Positions 50,001-57,753 of a stretch of DNA of 64,000 nt are shown piece by piece. The notes under the pieces were generated by a model, which worked only from the letters and a program-made list of their open reading frames with translations, was not told the DNA's origin and did no database searches. The translations under genes were made by a program, and so were the position numbers. This DNA is from an uncultured Methanobrevibacter sp. (GTDB lineage: Archaea; Methanobacteriota; Methanobacteria; Methanobacteriales; Methanobacteriaceae): the NCBI RefSeq assembly GCF_947170395.1, contig NZ_CAMVTE010000008.1:1-64000 (forward strand), read 5' to 3'. Within the stretch, counting starts at the first letter, position 1. Every line of letters starts with the position of its first letter.

Positions 50001-53000
50001 TTATATTTTACATCTACATCCGGTACAGATATGGTCGGATTAGCTTTATAAACTTCGAAATTAACAGCAGTTGATGTGAATGCGAAATCATCATGGTCAT
50101 AGATAGCTACAAGAGTATATTTTCCTGCATCCAGTTTCAATGACTCAATTTCATCTTTTGTATAATACTTTCCGTTCAGTTGGTAATCAACTGTACCTGT
50201 AGCGATTGAAGGTATACTTTCAACGACTTTAAGGGTTTCACCATAGGTAATATTGTCAACTGAAACATTTAATTCCATACTACCGCGGGTAACTCTGAAA
50301 ATTTCAGTGATGCTGTCCATCTGATATATATTATTATTGTTATCAACAATATTGTTTAAAACAGCATAATATTTGCCGTAACTCAATATGCCTGCATCAT
50401 ATGTGAATGCATTGTTTTTGATTTCCGCAATGTTGTTTTTACCAGCTACTGTTAAATTGGCTGCCGCATATATATTGGTACCGATATCTGCTGTACCAGT
50501 GATTGTTGAGCTTTCACCATATTGAACAGAAGGTGCATTCAATTTAGCATCCTTAACATCAAACATGGAATCATGGACTACGGTAAATCCATTGCTGTAG
50601 ATATGTCTGTTTTCTCCAGTGTTATTTGCAAAAACACACTCATCGATTAATGCAGTAACTTTAGGAGATGTTGCAACGGCTCCGGTTGTCGCATTGTTAT
50701 TTGTAAACGCACTGCTATCCATAATTAAGGTGAGCTTTTTATCATAAGGGTTTTTGATTAAAATTACTGAACCCACCTTACCGCTATTGTTGGTAAAGAC
50801 ACAACTTTCAATGGTGGCTTTTGAAGATCCGTCAAGGCATATGACTCCACCATCAACATTGCTGTTGGAGTTGTCTTCAAAATTGGATAAACTAATATCA
50901 AGGGTTACGTCATTAGTGTCGGCGTTGACATATATTACTCCACCCTCAAGTTGAGTTTTTTCTCCAAGATTATTTTTGATGTCGTTTTTCTTGAAATCAG
51001 AGTAAGTGACTGATATATATCTGGAATTGTTGCCTACATATATTGCAGATCCTTTAACAGCAGTATTGCGTTCAAAGTCACATGAAGTAACTGCTGCTTC
51101 AAATTGGATTATGTTTTTGAAGTGCAATGCTCCACCTTCACGTGCAGTGTTATTTATGAATTTGGAATCTGTAATTGAAACGTCTTCATGACCCAGTGAT
51201 GTGACTGCTGCAGTACCTACTTTTAAAGGAGCGACATTGTTTATGAAATTACAACCGTCAATATCCAATAAATCTCCGTCACTGAATATTGCTGCCCCAC
51301 CATTTTCAGCAAATGTGGTCTTTGTAATCTTATTGTCTGTGAAATTACATGAAGTCAGTGAAAGATATCCGTGATTGACTATAGCACCATAATTGGTATT
51401 TCTGTTGTGAAGTCCTCTGAATGTAATTCCGGATATATCGGCTACAGCGTATTCATTGACTATTATGAAATTGGCGTCGGCGCCTTGAGCATCAAAGACT
51501 GCACCTTCCAATGCAATAATCTCGAGAGTCTTATTGGATATCACTATTCCAGTGTTTTTATATGTTCCTTTTTTAACATGAATAGTATCATCATCATTGG
51601 AATTGGCTACTGCCTCATTTAAGGTATCATATTCCACATTTGTACTTAATACAAGGAAGTTGCTGTATGTTTTAGCAATTGCAAATGTAGTGAAATTCAT
51701 TGCAAGCTCATAGTTATCATCAGAGTCACGCATAGCAACAACAGTATAATTGCCCAAATCAAGGCCGGTCAGTTGCATGCTGCCTTTACCGTTTACAACC
51801 TGAACTTGATAATATTTATTTTGAATGAAAATAGTGTAATTCAAATCCCTATCGGCATAAACATTTAAAACAGGTGTTTCAGGTATTAATACATCCTTTA
51901 CTTCAAGAGTTAATGATATTTTAGCCTTGTCAATTCCAATTTTTGCATATGCCGGATTAATTAAATAGAATTCATTTTGGTATAAATCAGAATAGTAGTC
52001 CTGTTGCCAGAAATGGTCCCTACTGTCTCCCTGATTATACATACCTTCCATTACTATTTGATGTGTTCCGCCAGGAAGTACTCCAAGATTCATTTCAAAT
52101 TTTTTATTTACAACAGTAACCATATCTCCAAAGATATTTTCCTCATCTGCAACTCCTGTTAAAAGAGTATAAGTATTATTTAAATTTGATCCCCAGTCAA
52201 AGTTACCATAAAGAATAGAATCAGAACCATAGGAAATATCATCTAAACGTATTGTCAAATTCAAATCATATTCATTAAACTCGAAATTAAATTTCCTTGT
52301 AAGTGATTCGAAGTATACATTCCTGTAATTTCCATAATTTGTATCAAAAACACAGTATGTCATGTTTATGAGACTTTCACTCTGACTGGTTATATAAACA
52401 GCCCCTCCCAAGTTAGCAGAATTTCCTATAAATTCATTACCATGGAGTTCAAGATTAGTAGCATATATTGCCCCACCTTCATTGGCCTCATTCATGTTAA
52501 ATTCTGAGTTGGTAACATTTAAATTTGTGGAAGAATCAGCATTGATAGCTCCACCCTGAGTACCTGAATTGGAAGTGAAAGTACATTCATCTATATTTAC
52601 AATAGTGCTTTTAAATAGTGTTGGACCGTTTGATTCGAAAGTACATTTATACAGTGCCAGATTTGAATTTTGCGCATTAATCGGATTTACAGGTTGATTA
52701 TTAATATATTTAATATTGTTAAATTCACAACCTGAAATGTAACCCTCTGAACCAGCAGTGAATTCTAATGCTGAATCTTCAAAGTAGCCTGTTATAGTTA
52801 TATCTTCAATAGTGAGTTTGGAATTAGAACCTACAGTCAAGAAATAACTTGGAGCGGGGGTTGTATAATCTAAAACACGGTCTCCTGAAAAAGTAACATG
52901 ATCCAAATCAGATTTAGGTCTAATTGTAACTACTTTATTGTTAATCTTCACATAACGATTACCAGAACCTGTGTAATTTCCGCCTTTAACAGCAATTTCG

Positions 53001-54298
53001 CCGCTTCCACCATTAGGAATAGCATCTATGGCAGCACTTAAAGTTTCAAATACTTTATCATCATCTAAAATAAAATTAGGTTCTATAATTGTAAAAGTAC
53101 TGCCGCTATACTCATATCTTTTTTCATCATCTTTCATCATGTAAACTGTATAGGTTCCTTTTTCAAGGTCTGTGAAAGTTGTAGTACGGCCACTAGCCCC
53201 AGGATTATCATCATAAAACTTACCATCTTTATATAAAACCACCAAATTTATATTATCATCAACCCAAGGAGTTATTGAAACTGATTTTTCAGAAGCATCC
53301 ACGTCAATATCAAGAGAACCGCTTCCTACAAACAGACAATTTGTAAAAGACCAATCTGCACTTTCACCCCCATCTATACTATAATCCTCAAAGTCGTTTG
53401 CTTCATCAGAGCCCTTTTTATTGTCTTTAAAATAACAGTTGTTAAGTGTAACTGAACCTGAATCTTCAATACAGATGGCACCACCGTGTCTATCAGCCTT
53501 ATTGTTTATGAACTTACAGTCGTTGGCCACAAGTGAACCTTCATCCACAATTATGGCACCACCCAATCCATAACTAACTCCATCGGAAGAAGCATGATTT
53601 CCCTCAAATATACATCTGTACAAGGTCAATTGTGCACCATCTTCAACTTCCAGAGGACCATCATTTCCTTTCCCATTTTTAAAGGTGATGTCACTGATGG
53701 TGACATGTATATTCGCATTAGTTATATGCAAGAACCAACCTTTATTCTCACCGTCAAAAATAACTTGATGGTCTGAGCCGTAAGGCTGGATTGTATATGT
53801 ACCCTCCGTATTAATCTTATATTGAAAATCATCATCATCGGAAGTGTATTTATATGTACCCCTCCAAATCTTTATTGTTCCTCCTTTATTACTCTCAGCT
53901 GCAGAAAGGGCATCTTCAAAATCATAGTACCAAGTTCCACCATAAAAAAAATTGTTTTCATTGTGTTTAAGTAAATCATCATCTGAAGCGGAAAGCACAT
54001 CATCTGAAGCAGGGGATGCATCTCCCACCTTATGATTTTCATTTCGACTATCATCTACATTAATTTCATCAACATCATTGACACTTTCAATAGCAGGTGA
54101 AGTGTCATTGACCTCTTGTTTCAAATCAGAAGAAGTTGTTGCGATATTTGTATCACCAACTTCATCTGTCAAAGCGATATTTGTATCACTAACTTCTCCT
54201 TGCAAGGTTTCATTAGCATCGGCCGCTGAAATTGCACCGATACTCATAATCATTACAAGGAGTAGCATCAGCAATATTACCATCCTTTTTTTCGTCAT
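38027..54298 (-). CDS. giant adhesin-like protein (5423 residues)
   Basis: The protein opens with a signal peptide (MTKKRMVILLMLLLVMIMSI...AISA) and an acidic linker to about residue 100. Up to six parallel beta-helix blocks follow, each introduced by a strand such as FEDALSAAE, VFETLSAAIDAI, EYDTLNEAVANS, YFDTLEDAVDEA, VYENLTDAIDAV and KFDTLREAIENS (about residues 120, 415, 895, 1590, 1875, 2400). They carry polymorphic outer-membrane-like G-G-A-I-Y turns and are separated by Ig-like modules. Residues about 2770-3260 are Ig-like domains. Residues about 3260-5045 are a tandem array of Ig modules with a 358-residue super-period. The C-terminal 370 residues match the C-terminus of the 20.5-24.8 kb adhesin. 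No membrane anchor follows. A perfect palindrome matching the TetR-site motif lies 40-57 nt upstream. Role inferred: surface attachment. Confidence 0.9.
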   Translation of the reverse strand: MTKKRMVILLMLLLVMIMSIGAISAADANETLQGEVSDTNIALTDEVGDTNIATTSSDLKQEVNDTSPAIESVNDVDEINVDDSRNENHKVGDASPASDDVLSASDDDLLKHNENNFFYGGTWYYDFEDALSAAESNKGGTIKIWRGTYKYTSDDDDFQYKINTEGTYTIQPYGSDHQVIFDGENKGWFLHITNANIHVTISDITFKNGKGNDGPLEVEDGAQLTLYRCIFEGNHASSDGVSYGLGGAIIVDEGSLVANDCKFINNKADRHGGAICIEDSGSVTLNNCYFKDNKKGSDEANDFEDYSIDGGESADWSFTNCLFVGSGSLDIDVDASEKSVSITPWVDDNINLVVLYKDGKFYDDNPGASGRTTTFTDLEKGTYTVYMMKDDEKRYEYSGSTFTIIEPNFILDDDKVFETLSAAIDAIPNGGSGEIAVKGGNYTGSGNRYVKINNKVVTIRPKSDLDHVTFSGDRVLDYTTPAPSYFLTVGSNSKLTIEDITITGYFEDSALEFTAGSEGYISGCEFNNIKYINNQPVNPINAQNSNLALYKCTFESNGPTLFKSTIVNIDECTFTSNSGTQGGAINADSSTNLNVTNSEFNMNEANEGGAIYATNLELHGNEFIGNSANLGGAVYITSQSESLINMTYCVFDTNYGNYRNVYFESLTRKFNFEFNEYDLNLTIRLDDISYGSDSILYGNFDWGSNLNNTYTLLTGVADEENIFGDMVTVVNKKFEMNLGVLPGGTHQIVMEGMYNQGDSRDHFWQQDYYSDLYQNEFYLINPAYAKIGIDKAKISLTLEVKDVLIPETPVLNVYADRDLNYTIFIQNKYYQVQVVNGKGSMQLTGLDLGNYTVVAMRDSDDNYELAMNFTTFAIAKTYSNFLVLSTNVEYDTLNEAVANSNDDDTIHVKKGTYKNTGIVISNKTLEIIALEGAVFDAQGADANFIIVNEYAVADISGITFRGLHNRNTNYGAIVNHGYLSLTSCNFTDNKITKTTFAENGGAAIFSDGDLLDIDGCNFINNVAPLKVGTAAVTSLGHEDVSITDSKFINNTAREGGALHFKNIIQFEAAVTSCDFERNTAVKGSAIYVGNNSRYISVTYSDFKKNDIKNNLGEKTQLEGGVIYVNADTNDVTLDISLSNFEDNSNSNVDGGVICLDGSSKATIESCVFTNNSGKVGSVILIKNPYDKKLTLIMDSSAFTNNNATTGAVATSPKVTALIDECVFANNTGENRHIYSNGFTVVHDSMFDVKDAKLNAPSVQYGESSTITGTADIGTNIYAAANLTVAGKNNIAEIKNNAFTYDAGILSYGKYYAVLNNIVDNNNNIYQMDSITEIFRVTRGSMELNVSVDNITYGETLKVVESIPSIATGTVDYQLNGKYYTKDEIESLKLDAGKYTLVAIYDHDDFAFTSTAVNFEVYKANPTISVPDVDVKYNDSIVINIESDVASIYTIEIEDYRNVVFVNGSRSIVIDKTLNPGNYTIKVTSQERVNYISNSTEAILNVNGNIPVFSLSISNANMADIGTGNVGETDSAVDVSNNVQSKPLMAIRYFAIDDTKSKEQLSNSPDNNLGEEYEEGRFLFQYDEDDDYDYFDTLEDAVDEAVLYGSGIITVRGGTYPVYSIDIEGEVELTIKAYENEEVIFDCGGEYYFMLLTYDTEMEWVQVPPPPHPEFEQTDGPTVTLENITVINGVANYGGAIDLRAGTLVLNNCNFHNNHANDEGGAIYIGTWDAEYDATLIAVNTTFTNNYAESEGGAIYIASDNLDGQTTSASFMLCTFLDNYQGEDEERMRNYFAGGNADEIICQYCIFNANGEIYNFTMDKINQAVYVNGTSNDTFDSVVLLYFDTAPLYTINNNGSSDFSITFEDVMGGNYTVGVMNDHDFNTYIFDVKFEMKVPNFIISEDEVYENLTDAIDAVAENGVIYANANYYLEEQMGIDISKSFTLKNFRGRDVVFDGNSTTWFFTIAEGCTVAFEGIYFTDGAVKNHASIENYGTLVINNCTFDSFETAEIIYNSGLLNLLNSTFSLNFVNNAVVFNDGQLFIDTVEFSSNIVNMSSVVYTNGAAEIISANFTDNFNLGNGGAIYNAKSLSVKDTVFTENEGYNGGAVYSEGTLEVINSTFEDNTANGYGGAIYNGNEANIFNSTFTGSSSEFDGGAIYNNNVMVIDNSTFVGNTATGRGGAIYNNKSLVLTKSLFGINYAEEFANIYNAGDIQFSENIFDFYDVILVVPDGEYGIPTTITGTLNPEFNMDLQTVLPGFVNQKDATVTIQEGVFEYVTDILPKGIYDVVLNEVIYDIYGNIYYGEAITDRLVINKANVYINLTVDDIVLRNTDQAAPVLKISASKDGLLSIVFNNKILNVNIVGGQATVTLDAVGEGNYTVFAAREGDENYNDAVNTTTFAVTEYEGNFIVNSTGGKFDTLREAIENSANEDIIYVMEGNYTGADNLGLSIYSKKLTIISLGDVVFNGDATDLNFLTVDATADVTICDVVVSSFNVKNKVSILENRGDLTLDGCIFINNTYADDCMTIVYNSGNLNITGSAFYDNIAEHYIIQCDSGLVINESTFENNTVNEAIISIHDAQDSSKIISTEFIGNTLSCALIDVVGCSDVLISSEFYNNTKKGEDIVDIVYARDSNLLVENSIFRGNAVNALIRGMSNNNVISESLFTDNTVANVVFSADNNLSVIDSIFTGNTLSDDGALCIAVDVHATVNGCVFSDNKADEYRNIYSVSTDVNIVNTTFDAINVDFTVHDIDYGQNETIEGTIDIGTNINFTVNLDINSKIYSVNVSDNKFTLNAGILNGGDYTVVLNPKDTNSNTFVFDKITKVFTVSRIDPGLSVSIDDITQGEKLNVTSTIAKNAKGNVVYELNGNVYSKAQLENLTLTPGSYLVTAVYRGDKNYLPASEMVNVKVNKVAPNITVNDVAVDYGDEIKINVTVGAADYYTVFLDNRYNESVSLYVDNSAIFTFPSETFKAGSYKITVYVFESDNYAEEYAYATLTLNKAIGVFNLTNDTIIQGENATITVEVPLNAYGNIAYNVYDVDGKSVYSIVQSCLENLTVPNLNPGKYIVNGTYEGDSYYSNESIISSSEIFVRECVDIIITVGNITYGENATVTVESNVDGEYLVYVGTEPIVVTVIKGTGNVSVSNLNAGSYVANVTVIDGNYSGFNETVFGVAPKSTSVDISIEDIVFGENAIAVVNGEIDGEYIIEIDNQNYTVNVVDGKGNTAIDGLAIGEDILASITIANANYAASNTTTFNVFSRYNTPIEMDMEIVENNITMTVTINDKATGLVKFQVTGQEEYVVYSDVIDGVAILEDVLETGDYTVVATYMGNDRFNTNITYADFTIKGHIKKNTTIDAHADVVGYRVTLTVTVDENATGFVKLVVGGTVANIELENGKGTLTTNLLPNSYYIDVTYLGDDDYNMNSTAVTFTVTEISKDNTTIDLNVIAGEDTAWIVVDLNETATGLVKFYMVNKETGENATMYMDVVEGHVETFTNSLTPGNYTVVATYMGDSVFNTNTTSKGVEILGHILKDTPIEATVETNANRVILTVKVDENATGFVKVTVGGTVANIELENGKGILTTVLPYGSYSLNITYLGDANYNKNSTKSEFTLVEPAKENTPIALDVVTDENYVGMTATVSDAATGLVKFQVIGSTGEYTLYADVIGGKAILEDTLPVGNYTVLATFMGDSRFNTNITYKDFTIVGHIKKDTPINARADVNGNRVTLTVNVDEDATGFVKLTIGGTVTNIEVVDGVATLTTLLVPNSYYVDVTYLGDDDFNMNSTKVSFTITEVAKKNTNIDLNIIAYEDTALIMVDLNKATTGLVKFYMVWKETGEEYTMYMDVVDGHVETLTNNIEPGNYTVVATYMGDSVFNTNTTSEDVEIIGHVLKDTPITASVVSSGTRVTLTAKVDEEATGFVELKFGDNVFNIALKDGIGTLTTSLPYGSYSLDITYLGDENYNKNSTKLDFTLVEPAKENTPIALDIVTDESYVGMTVILDDAATGLVKFHVTGEEDYVVYSDVIDGVAILEDVLTVGNYSVIATYMGDSRFNTNITYGDFTIKGHIKKDTPISARAVVNGNRVTLTANVDEDATGFVKLTISGTVVNVEVVDGVATLTTTLPANSYFVDVTYLGDEDFNMNSTKVVFTITEVSKLNTTIDLNIVTYEDAAFITVDLDKAATGLVKFYMVWKETGENSTVYMDVVDGHVESYTNSIAPGNYSITVTYMGDSVFNTNTTSGDVEILGHILKDTPITANVAANGNRVTLTAKVDEEATGFVELKFGDNVFNIALKDGIGTLTTSLPYGSYSLDITYLGDENYNKNSTKLEFTLTEPAKENTPISMDIVTYEDEVWMTVSVDDAATGLVKFQVTGPEEFTLYVDVIDGKAIVDEVLLIGDYSVIVTYMGDSRFNTNITYGDFTIAGHIKKDTPIDAHAVVNGNRVTLTVNVDEDATGFVKLAIGGTVTNIEVVDGVAKLTTTLLPNSYYVDVTYLGDNDFNMNNTKVTFTVTEASKKDTPIDLNVTAGEDVIWITVDLDKDATGLVKLYMVWKETGENITAYMDVIDGRVETLTNSLLPGNYSVVATYMGDSLFNTNTTSKDVEIIGHVMKDTPISANVAANGNRVTLTVTVDEEATGFVELKFGDNVFNIALKDGIGTLTTSLPYGSYSLDITYLGDENYNKNSTKLEFTLTEPAKENTPISLDIVTYENDVLMTVTVDDAATGLVKFQVTGPEEFTLYVDVIDGIAVVEEVLLTGDYSVVATFMGDSKFNTNITYGDFTISGHIKKDTPISAHADVIGNRVTLTVNVDEDATGFVKLTISGTVVNVEVVDGVAKLTTTLPANSYFADVTYLGDEDFNMNSTQVTFTITEVSKQNTTIDLNISVYEDTALVMVDLNNATTGLVKLYMLWKETGEEYTMYMDVVDGHVETLTNSILPGNYTIVATYMGDSVFNTNTTSQDVEIIGHVMKDTPITVDAVVNGSRVTLTAEVDANATGLVKFEIIGDEGNSVYVDVIDGKAVIEGVLKDGNYTVIAIYMGDFIFNANVTSLDFTINAPKSANITVDVPSDIKAGEDIPVTVDIPGGSGNVSVIVDGVETVVPIVDGKANYTIPALDVGNHTVVVSYPGDDAHVATTVAKSISVSAIASEFTNITVSGSGVISVSLVDETGSPIANANLTYTINGKPFTGMTDSKGGVVITVSENSVVELKYAGTSTILPANATITLKDLIPIRTNTSVLGNNYTQYAIEYYSGERGQNFTVKLVDSMGNPLANQTVLIGYNGKCLFRITNATGHASVQINLVAAQRLTFAVAFLGDDDYNGTMSVYLITINKKPVTMTAADKTYKATAKTKKYTVTLKTIKGASADGKTYFTAGKKVTMKLNGKTYTAKTNSKGQATFNLDITKKGKFNAVIEYAGDNTYVAVSKSVKITIK
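39160..44520. repeat. five tandem ~1074-bp super-repeats in the giant adhesin gene
   Basis: Four Ig-like modules of about 90 residues each, recognisable by HIKKDTPI..., TKVTFTITEVSK..., GHVMKDTPI... and EFTLTEPAKENTPI..., form a 358-residue unit. Identical landmarks recur at 40368 and 41442 and at 41687 and 42761 (1074 bp each) and at 43838 (1077 bp). DNA similarity is high between the inner copies and drops toward the N-terminal one, consistent with recent expansion from the C-terminal side. Confidence 0.88.
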
Positions 54299-54616
54299 TT
54301 TTAATTACCCCATATTGTCTAAAAATCAAGTAATCAAACAGAACGTTCGTTCTGTACAATAATACATACATAAATATTGTCAATAAGTACAATACTTGAT
54401 ATATAGTTTTATTTTTGATTATTAATAAATATATACCATTTTTTTTGAAGTGATGATTTAAATGAATTCATACCAAAAATGGTTTTAAAGTAAAAAAAGC
54501 AAAAGCGAAATTTACAATAAGTATACAATTCCCATTAATGTTAGAGTCATCTGAATTAAAAAAATAAATAAAGGTTTAAAAGTTACCTTCATACATTAAC
54601 ATGACTGAAAATCCAA
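54299..54616. other. intergenic region: giant adhesin promoter
   Basis: No gene is seen. The part near the adhesin contains GGGG at 8-9 nt before its ATG, the TetR-type palindrome at 54338-54355, and TATA-like runs (minus-strand atatttatg near 54370-54380, and ctatatatc near 54400). The far part (54450-54616) is plain AT-rich sequence downstream of the ABC-type gene. Confidence 0.5.
54338..54355. promoter_or_regulatory. perfect palindromic operator upstream of the giant adhesin (TetR-type)
   Basis: acagaacg-tt-cgttctgt is a perfect 8+2+8 palindrome 40-57 nt upstream of the adhesin ATG. The core AGAACG-TT-CGTTCT is identical to the site at 62919-62932 and nearly identical to the one at 61535-61546, both in front of TetR genes. 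Its position at the expected transcription start suggests repression. Confidence 0.7.
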
Positions 54617-56602
54617 TCATTCCGCTTTTTGATAGTCAATTATCGCAAATATCCTTTTGATACTTGAAAATGCAGTTTCAATAGAAGCCATAGATGAACT
54701 TAGTTTTTTAATAGGTTTTGTCAATAACTGTCCATACATGATAACCGCCAATAGGGTTCCCAGCTGTATTTCACCAACTGATAAAAAGTAAATTCCCGCC
54801 ATATAAACAGTTATATTACTTACATTTGTCAAAAGGGTTGTAACAGGATCCATAATATTAGTAACGTTTCTGGATTTGGCATAATAGTCAATTACGGTTT
54901 GGTTTAGTTTTTTAAACCCTTTTTCATGGAATGAATCACGATTTGTGAGGCCTCTTTCAAAATAGCTCATCAATCGCCCCAAATGCTTTTGATGACCATC
55001 ATAATAGGCTTTAGATTTATAATCGCATAAAGAAAAGGAAATGATATAAATCGGTAGTATCACCAGATAAATTAAGCTCAATCTAAAGTCTGTAGTCATC
55101 ATCAGTACTATTACAAGGACTATCGATAGGATTTGGGCATAAATTTCAGAAAATCGGGAAGAGACGAACTCACGGATGTTCATCACATCGTTGTTTAGTC
55201 TGGACAAGATGAGACCCTTTGAGTTTTCCTTAATGAAACCGGATCCGACAGCATCAATTCCGTCAAATAATCCCATTCTTAAATTATAGGCCACCTTTTC
55301 ACCGAGAATCCCCATGATTCTCTTTGGAGTTAATTTTAAGAGATACCCTGCAGAATATAATACGAAAAGCAAGGCAAGGTTAAAGTAGACGCCAGCATCG
55401 TTGAATGAATTCGCATTGGAACTCAATAAATTAACCGTCTTTCCTGCAACTTTAGGGGCATAAACCATGCACAATGTGGATATCGTAAGCAAAATCATTG
55501 ATAGTGTTACTTTAATCCTATCATCCTTTAAAATTAGAGTGAATTTTTGAGAGATTTCCTTTCTTTCAGCCCATATGCCCTTATCCGGCCAGGATACATC
55601 CTCCTCTACAATCTCTATTGTTTTTGGATCATCAGTGCTTTTGGATTTTATGGTTTTATCTTCCAGATTCAGGACTTCCTCCAAACGCACGGAAGTGGCA
55701 TATGCACGTGGCCACCTGTCAATTAATGCCGGAAGGAAAGTTAATGTGCTGACGAAGTAGGCAACATATATAAGAATAACGAATGAATCAACTACACTGT
55801 CGGTTTCAAAACCAATGGTGTATCCGGAATTAACCATTGCAAATGTAATCAGAACAATGGCATATAAACCCCATAACAATACTGGCCCGAGATAATATTG
55901 GCTTAAAATATAGGTGACATTCTTGTCATAGGAATTCTCGCATGCCTCTTCAAATTCAGCTTCATATTCCTGTTTATTGAATGGAATCCTGCCAGAAATA
56001 TCACTGATTTTGGATAAAAACATAAGGTTCAGTTTTCCGTATGTCTTTTTGGCCCTGAAAAATATTTTTACGATTTGTTTCATTCTCCAAATTAGAATCA
56101 GGCTAAGAACTCCAACAAATGCCAAGAAGAATAACGCATAAGTCGTATCAATCAGTGCTATTTCATAAATAATTGCTACGAGTGTAACTGGAACGAGCAT
56201 TAATTGTGTGAGTATTATCACTATAAAACCCTGTTCTGAGGACATCCCCCTGGTTGACCGTGTAACCAGCCCTGAAATTTTAAATTGCTCAAGCTCCTCA
56301 CTAGGCAGGTTCATCAGTATATGAAATATTTTTTCACGGACAGTATATGCGGCATTTGAAGCCACTTTTGTTGAGAGAAATGAAATTACATAAATGGCAA
56401 TCACTGAAATGACCGTATACATCAACATGTATGATCCGGATTTGACAAGCAAATCGATATTCTGTTCTTTAACTCCAGTCAAAGCCGCACTGAACAAATC
56501 AATTATCTCCATTTGAAAGAATGTCTGAATGACTATCAAAGCGAAAATAACCAATATTGTCTTCCATTGGAATTTCAGTGAAACCTTCAAAAACTTTCTC
56601 AT
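54617..56602 (-). CDS. ABC-exporter-like protein with two membrane domains and no ATPase domain
   Basis: This 661-residue protein is made of two type-I ABC exporter membrane domains (about residues 1-310 and 365-655). Each has the typical six-helix pattern; the second has GLILSRLNNDVMNIREFVSS and the first SGLVTRSTRGMSSEQGFI, the family's coupling-helix region. After each, where an ATPase of about 240 residues should begin, the sequence stops. The first domain leads into a 50-residue linker (TIEIVEEDVSWPDKG, reminiscent of the first strand of an ATPase) and the second ends at RIFAIIDYQKAE-stop. No Walker A, signature or Walker B motif is present, and no ATPase gene is adjacent. The reading frame is open, so loss by deletion is more likely than a frameshift. 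The ATG is about 24 nt from a TATA-like element, so it is probably leaderless. Confidence 0.85.
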   Translation of the reverse strand: MRKFLKVSLKFQWKTILVIFALIVIQTFFQMEIIDLFSAALTGVKEQNIDLLVKSGSYMLMYTVISVIAIYVISFLSTKVASNAAYTVREKIFHILMNLPSEELEQFKISGLVTRSTRGMSSEQGFIVIILTQLMLVPVTLVAIIYEIALIDTTYALFFLAFVGVLSLILIWRMKQIVKIFFRAKKTYGKLNLMFLSKISDISGRIPFNKQEYEAEFEEACENSYDKNVTYILSQYYLGPVLLWGLYAIVLITFAMVNSGYTIGFETDSVVDSFVILIYVAYFVSTLTFLPALIDRWPRAYATSVRLEEVLNLEDKTIKSKSTDDPKTIEIVEEDVSWPDKGIWAERKEISQKFTLILKDDRIKVTLSMILLTISTLCMVYAPKVAGKTVNLLSSNANSFNDAGVYFNLALLFVLYSAGYLLKLTPKRIMGILGEKVAYNLRMGLFDGIDAVGSGFIKENSKGLILSRLNNDVMNIREFVSSRFSEIYAQILSIVLVIVLMMTTDFRLSLIYLVILPIYIISFSLCDYKSKAYYDGHQKHLGRLMSYFERGLTNRDSFHEKGFKKLNQTVIDYYAKSRNVTNIMDPVTTLLTNVSNITVYMAGIYFLSVGEIQLGTLLAVIMYGQLLTKPIKKLSSSMASIETAFSSIKRIFAIIDYQKAE

Positions 56603-56774
56603 GAATATAATTTAGTTTTAAATATAATATATACTATTTCATAACCCCTGGAAAATGAATTTTACAATTTCTTTTTAAACACCATACTCCCAGTTGAGAG
56701 TTAAATGTAAATAGCATTCACAGAAGCGAAGGTTTTGCTAAGAAAGATTTGTACATAACTATAAGAACCCATAG

Positions 56775-57716
56775 TTAGGATTGATATTTTCTGAATGCAT
56801 AGGCAAGAATTGAGCCTGCAAAATTCTGAAAGACAGAATAAATCGCTCCGGGAACTGTTGCTTGGGACAAGTTTGGAAAATGGGTTTTTGCAAGGCTGGT
56901 TGACAAACCTGAATTTTGAAATGCGATTTCAATGGCTACTGTAATTATCTGTTTTTTATTCATTCCTGCAAGGCGTCCTATTCCAAATCCAATTAACATT
57001 GAAAGGAAATACTGCAGGACAATGACAATGAGTATTACAGTAGATGAAGTTAAAATAGCTTGTTTATTAGCTCCAATTACTCCTGCAACGATTAAACAAA
57101 TCACAATGGAGGATACTGTAGGCAAATAATCTTTTAATTTTTCACAAAAATTAGGGAATTTGTAATTCAGAATCAAACCTAAAATTATTGGGACGATTAC
57201 TATTTCAACAATTGAAATGAACATGTCAACCGGATTGAATTGAATTTGATTTCCTATTAACAATAATGTGATTATTGGGGTTAATATTGGTGAAATCACA
57301 GTAGAAACTGCAGTCAAAGAAACGGACAATGCCACATCTCCCTTTGCAAGAAAAGTAATGACGTCAGATGCGGTTCCTCCAGGCACGGTCCCAACAAGAA
57401 TGAGTCCGGCGGTCAAAGCGGTGTCAAGGCAAAACGCGCTTGCAAGAGTAAAGGCCATAAGGGGCATTATGATGTATTGTGCTGAAATTCCAACTGCAAT
57501 TGCCTTAGGATTTTTGATTACATTAATGAAATCATCCGCTTTCAAAGTGGTTCCCATTGTAAAAAGAACTATGCTTAAAAGCAGATTGATAATGTTGATG
57601 CCGTTATATTCACTTAAAACCCATTTGAATGAATTGGGATAAACTAAAGAAATAGCTACTGCCAACAATATTACTATGAAAAAATATTTTTCGATAAATT
57701 CAAAAATCCCTTTCAT
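56775..57716 (-). CDS. bile acid:sodium symporter family (BASS) transporter
   Basis: The 313-residue membrane protein has nine or ten predicted helices and BASS-family marks: LLSIVLFTMGTTLKADDF near residue 50, GLILVGTVPGGTASDVITFL near 105, and AFQNSGLSTSLAKTHFP near 265, which corresponds to the sodium-binding crossing region. Members carry organic anions such as bile acids, pantoate or 2-keto acids with sodium. The substrate cannot be told from sequence. It stands alone between the ABC-type gene and a cstA pseudogene; the 172-bp spacer before the ABC-type gene shows no gene. Confidence 0.88.
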   Translation of the reverse strand: MKGIFEFIEKYFFIVILLAVAISLVYPNSFKWVLSEYNGINIINLLLSIVLFTMGTTLKADDFINVIKNPKAIAVGISAQYIIMPLMAFTLASAFCLDTALTAGLILVGTVPGGTASDVITFLAKGDVALSVSLTAVSTVISPILTPIITLLLIGNQIQFNPVDMFISIVEIVIVPIILGLILNYKFPNFCEKLKDYLPTVSSIVICLIVAGVIGANKQAILTSSTVILIVIVLQYFLSMLIGFGIGRLAGMNKKQIITVAIEIAFQNSGLSTSLAKTHFPNLSQATVPGAIYSVFQNFAGSILAYAFRKYQS

Positions 57717-57753
57717 AATCTAATTTTTGATTTTGGACTTTAAAAACATGTTG

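Noticed and set aside
20491-54298. Phage or integrated element as the source of the long repeat-rich genes
   Set aside because: No integrase, att-like repeats, capsid or replication genes are present, and the proteins fit the methanogen adhesin-like class.
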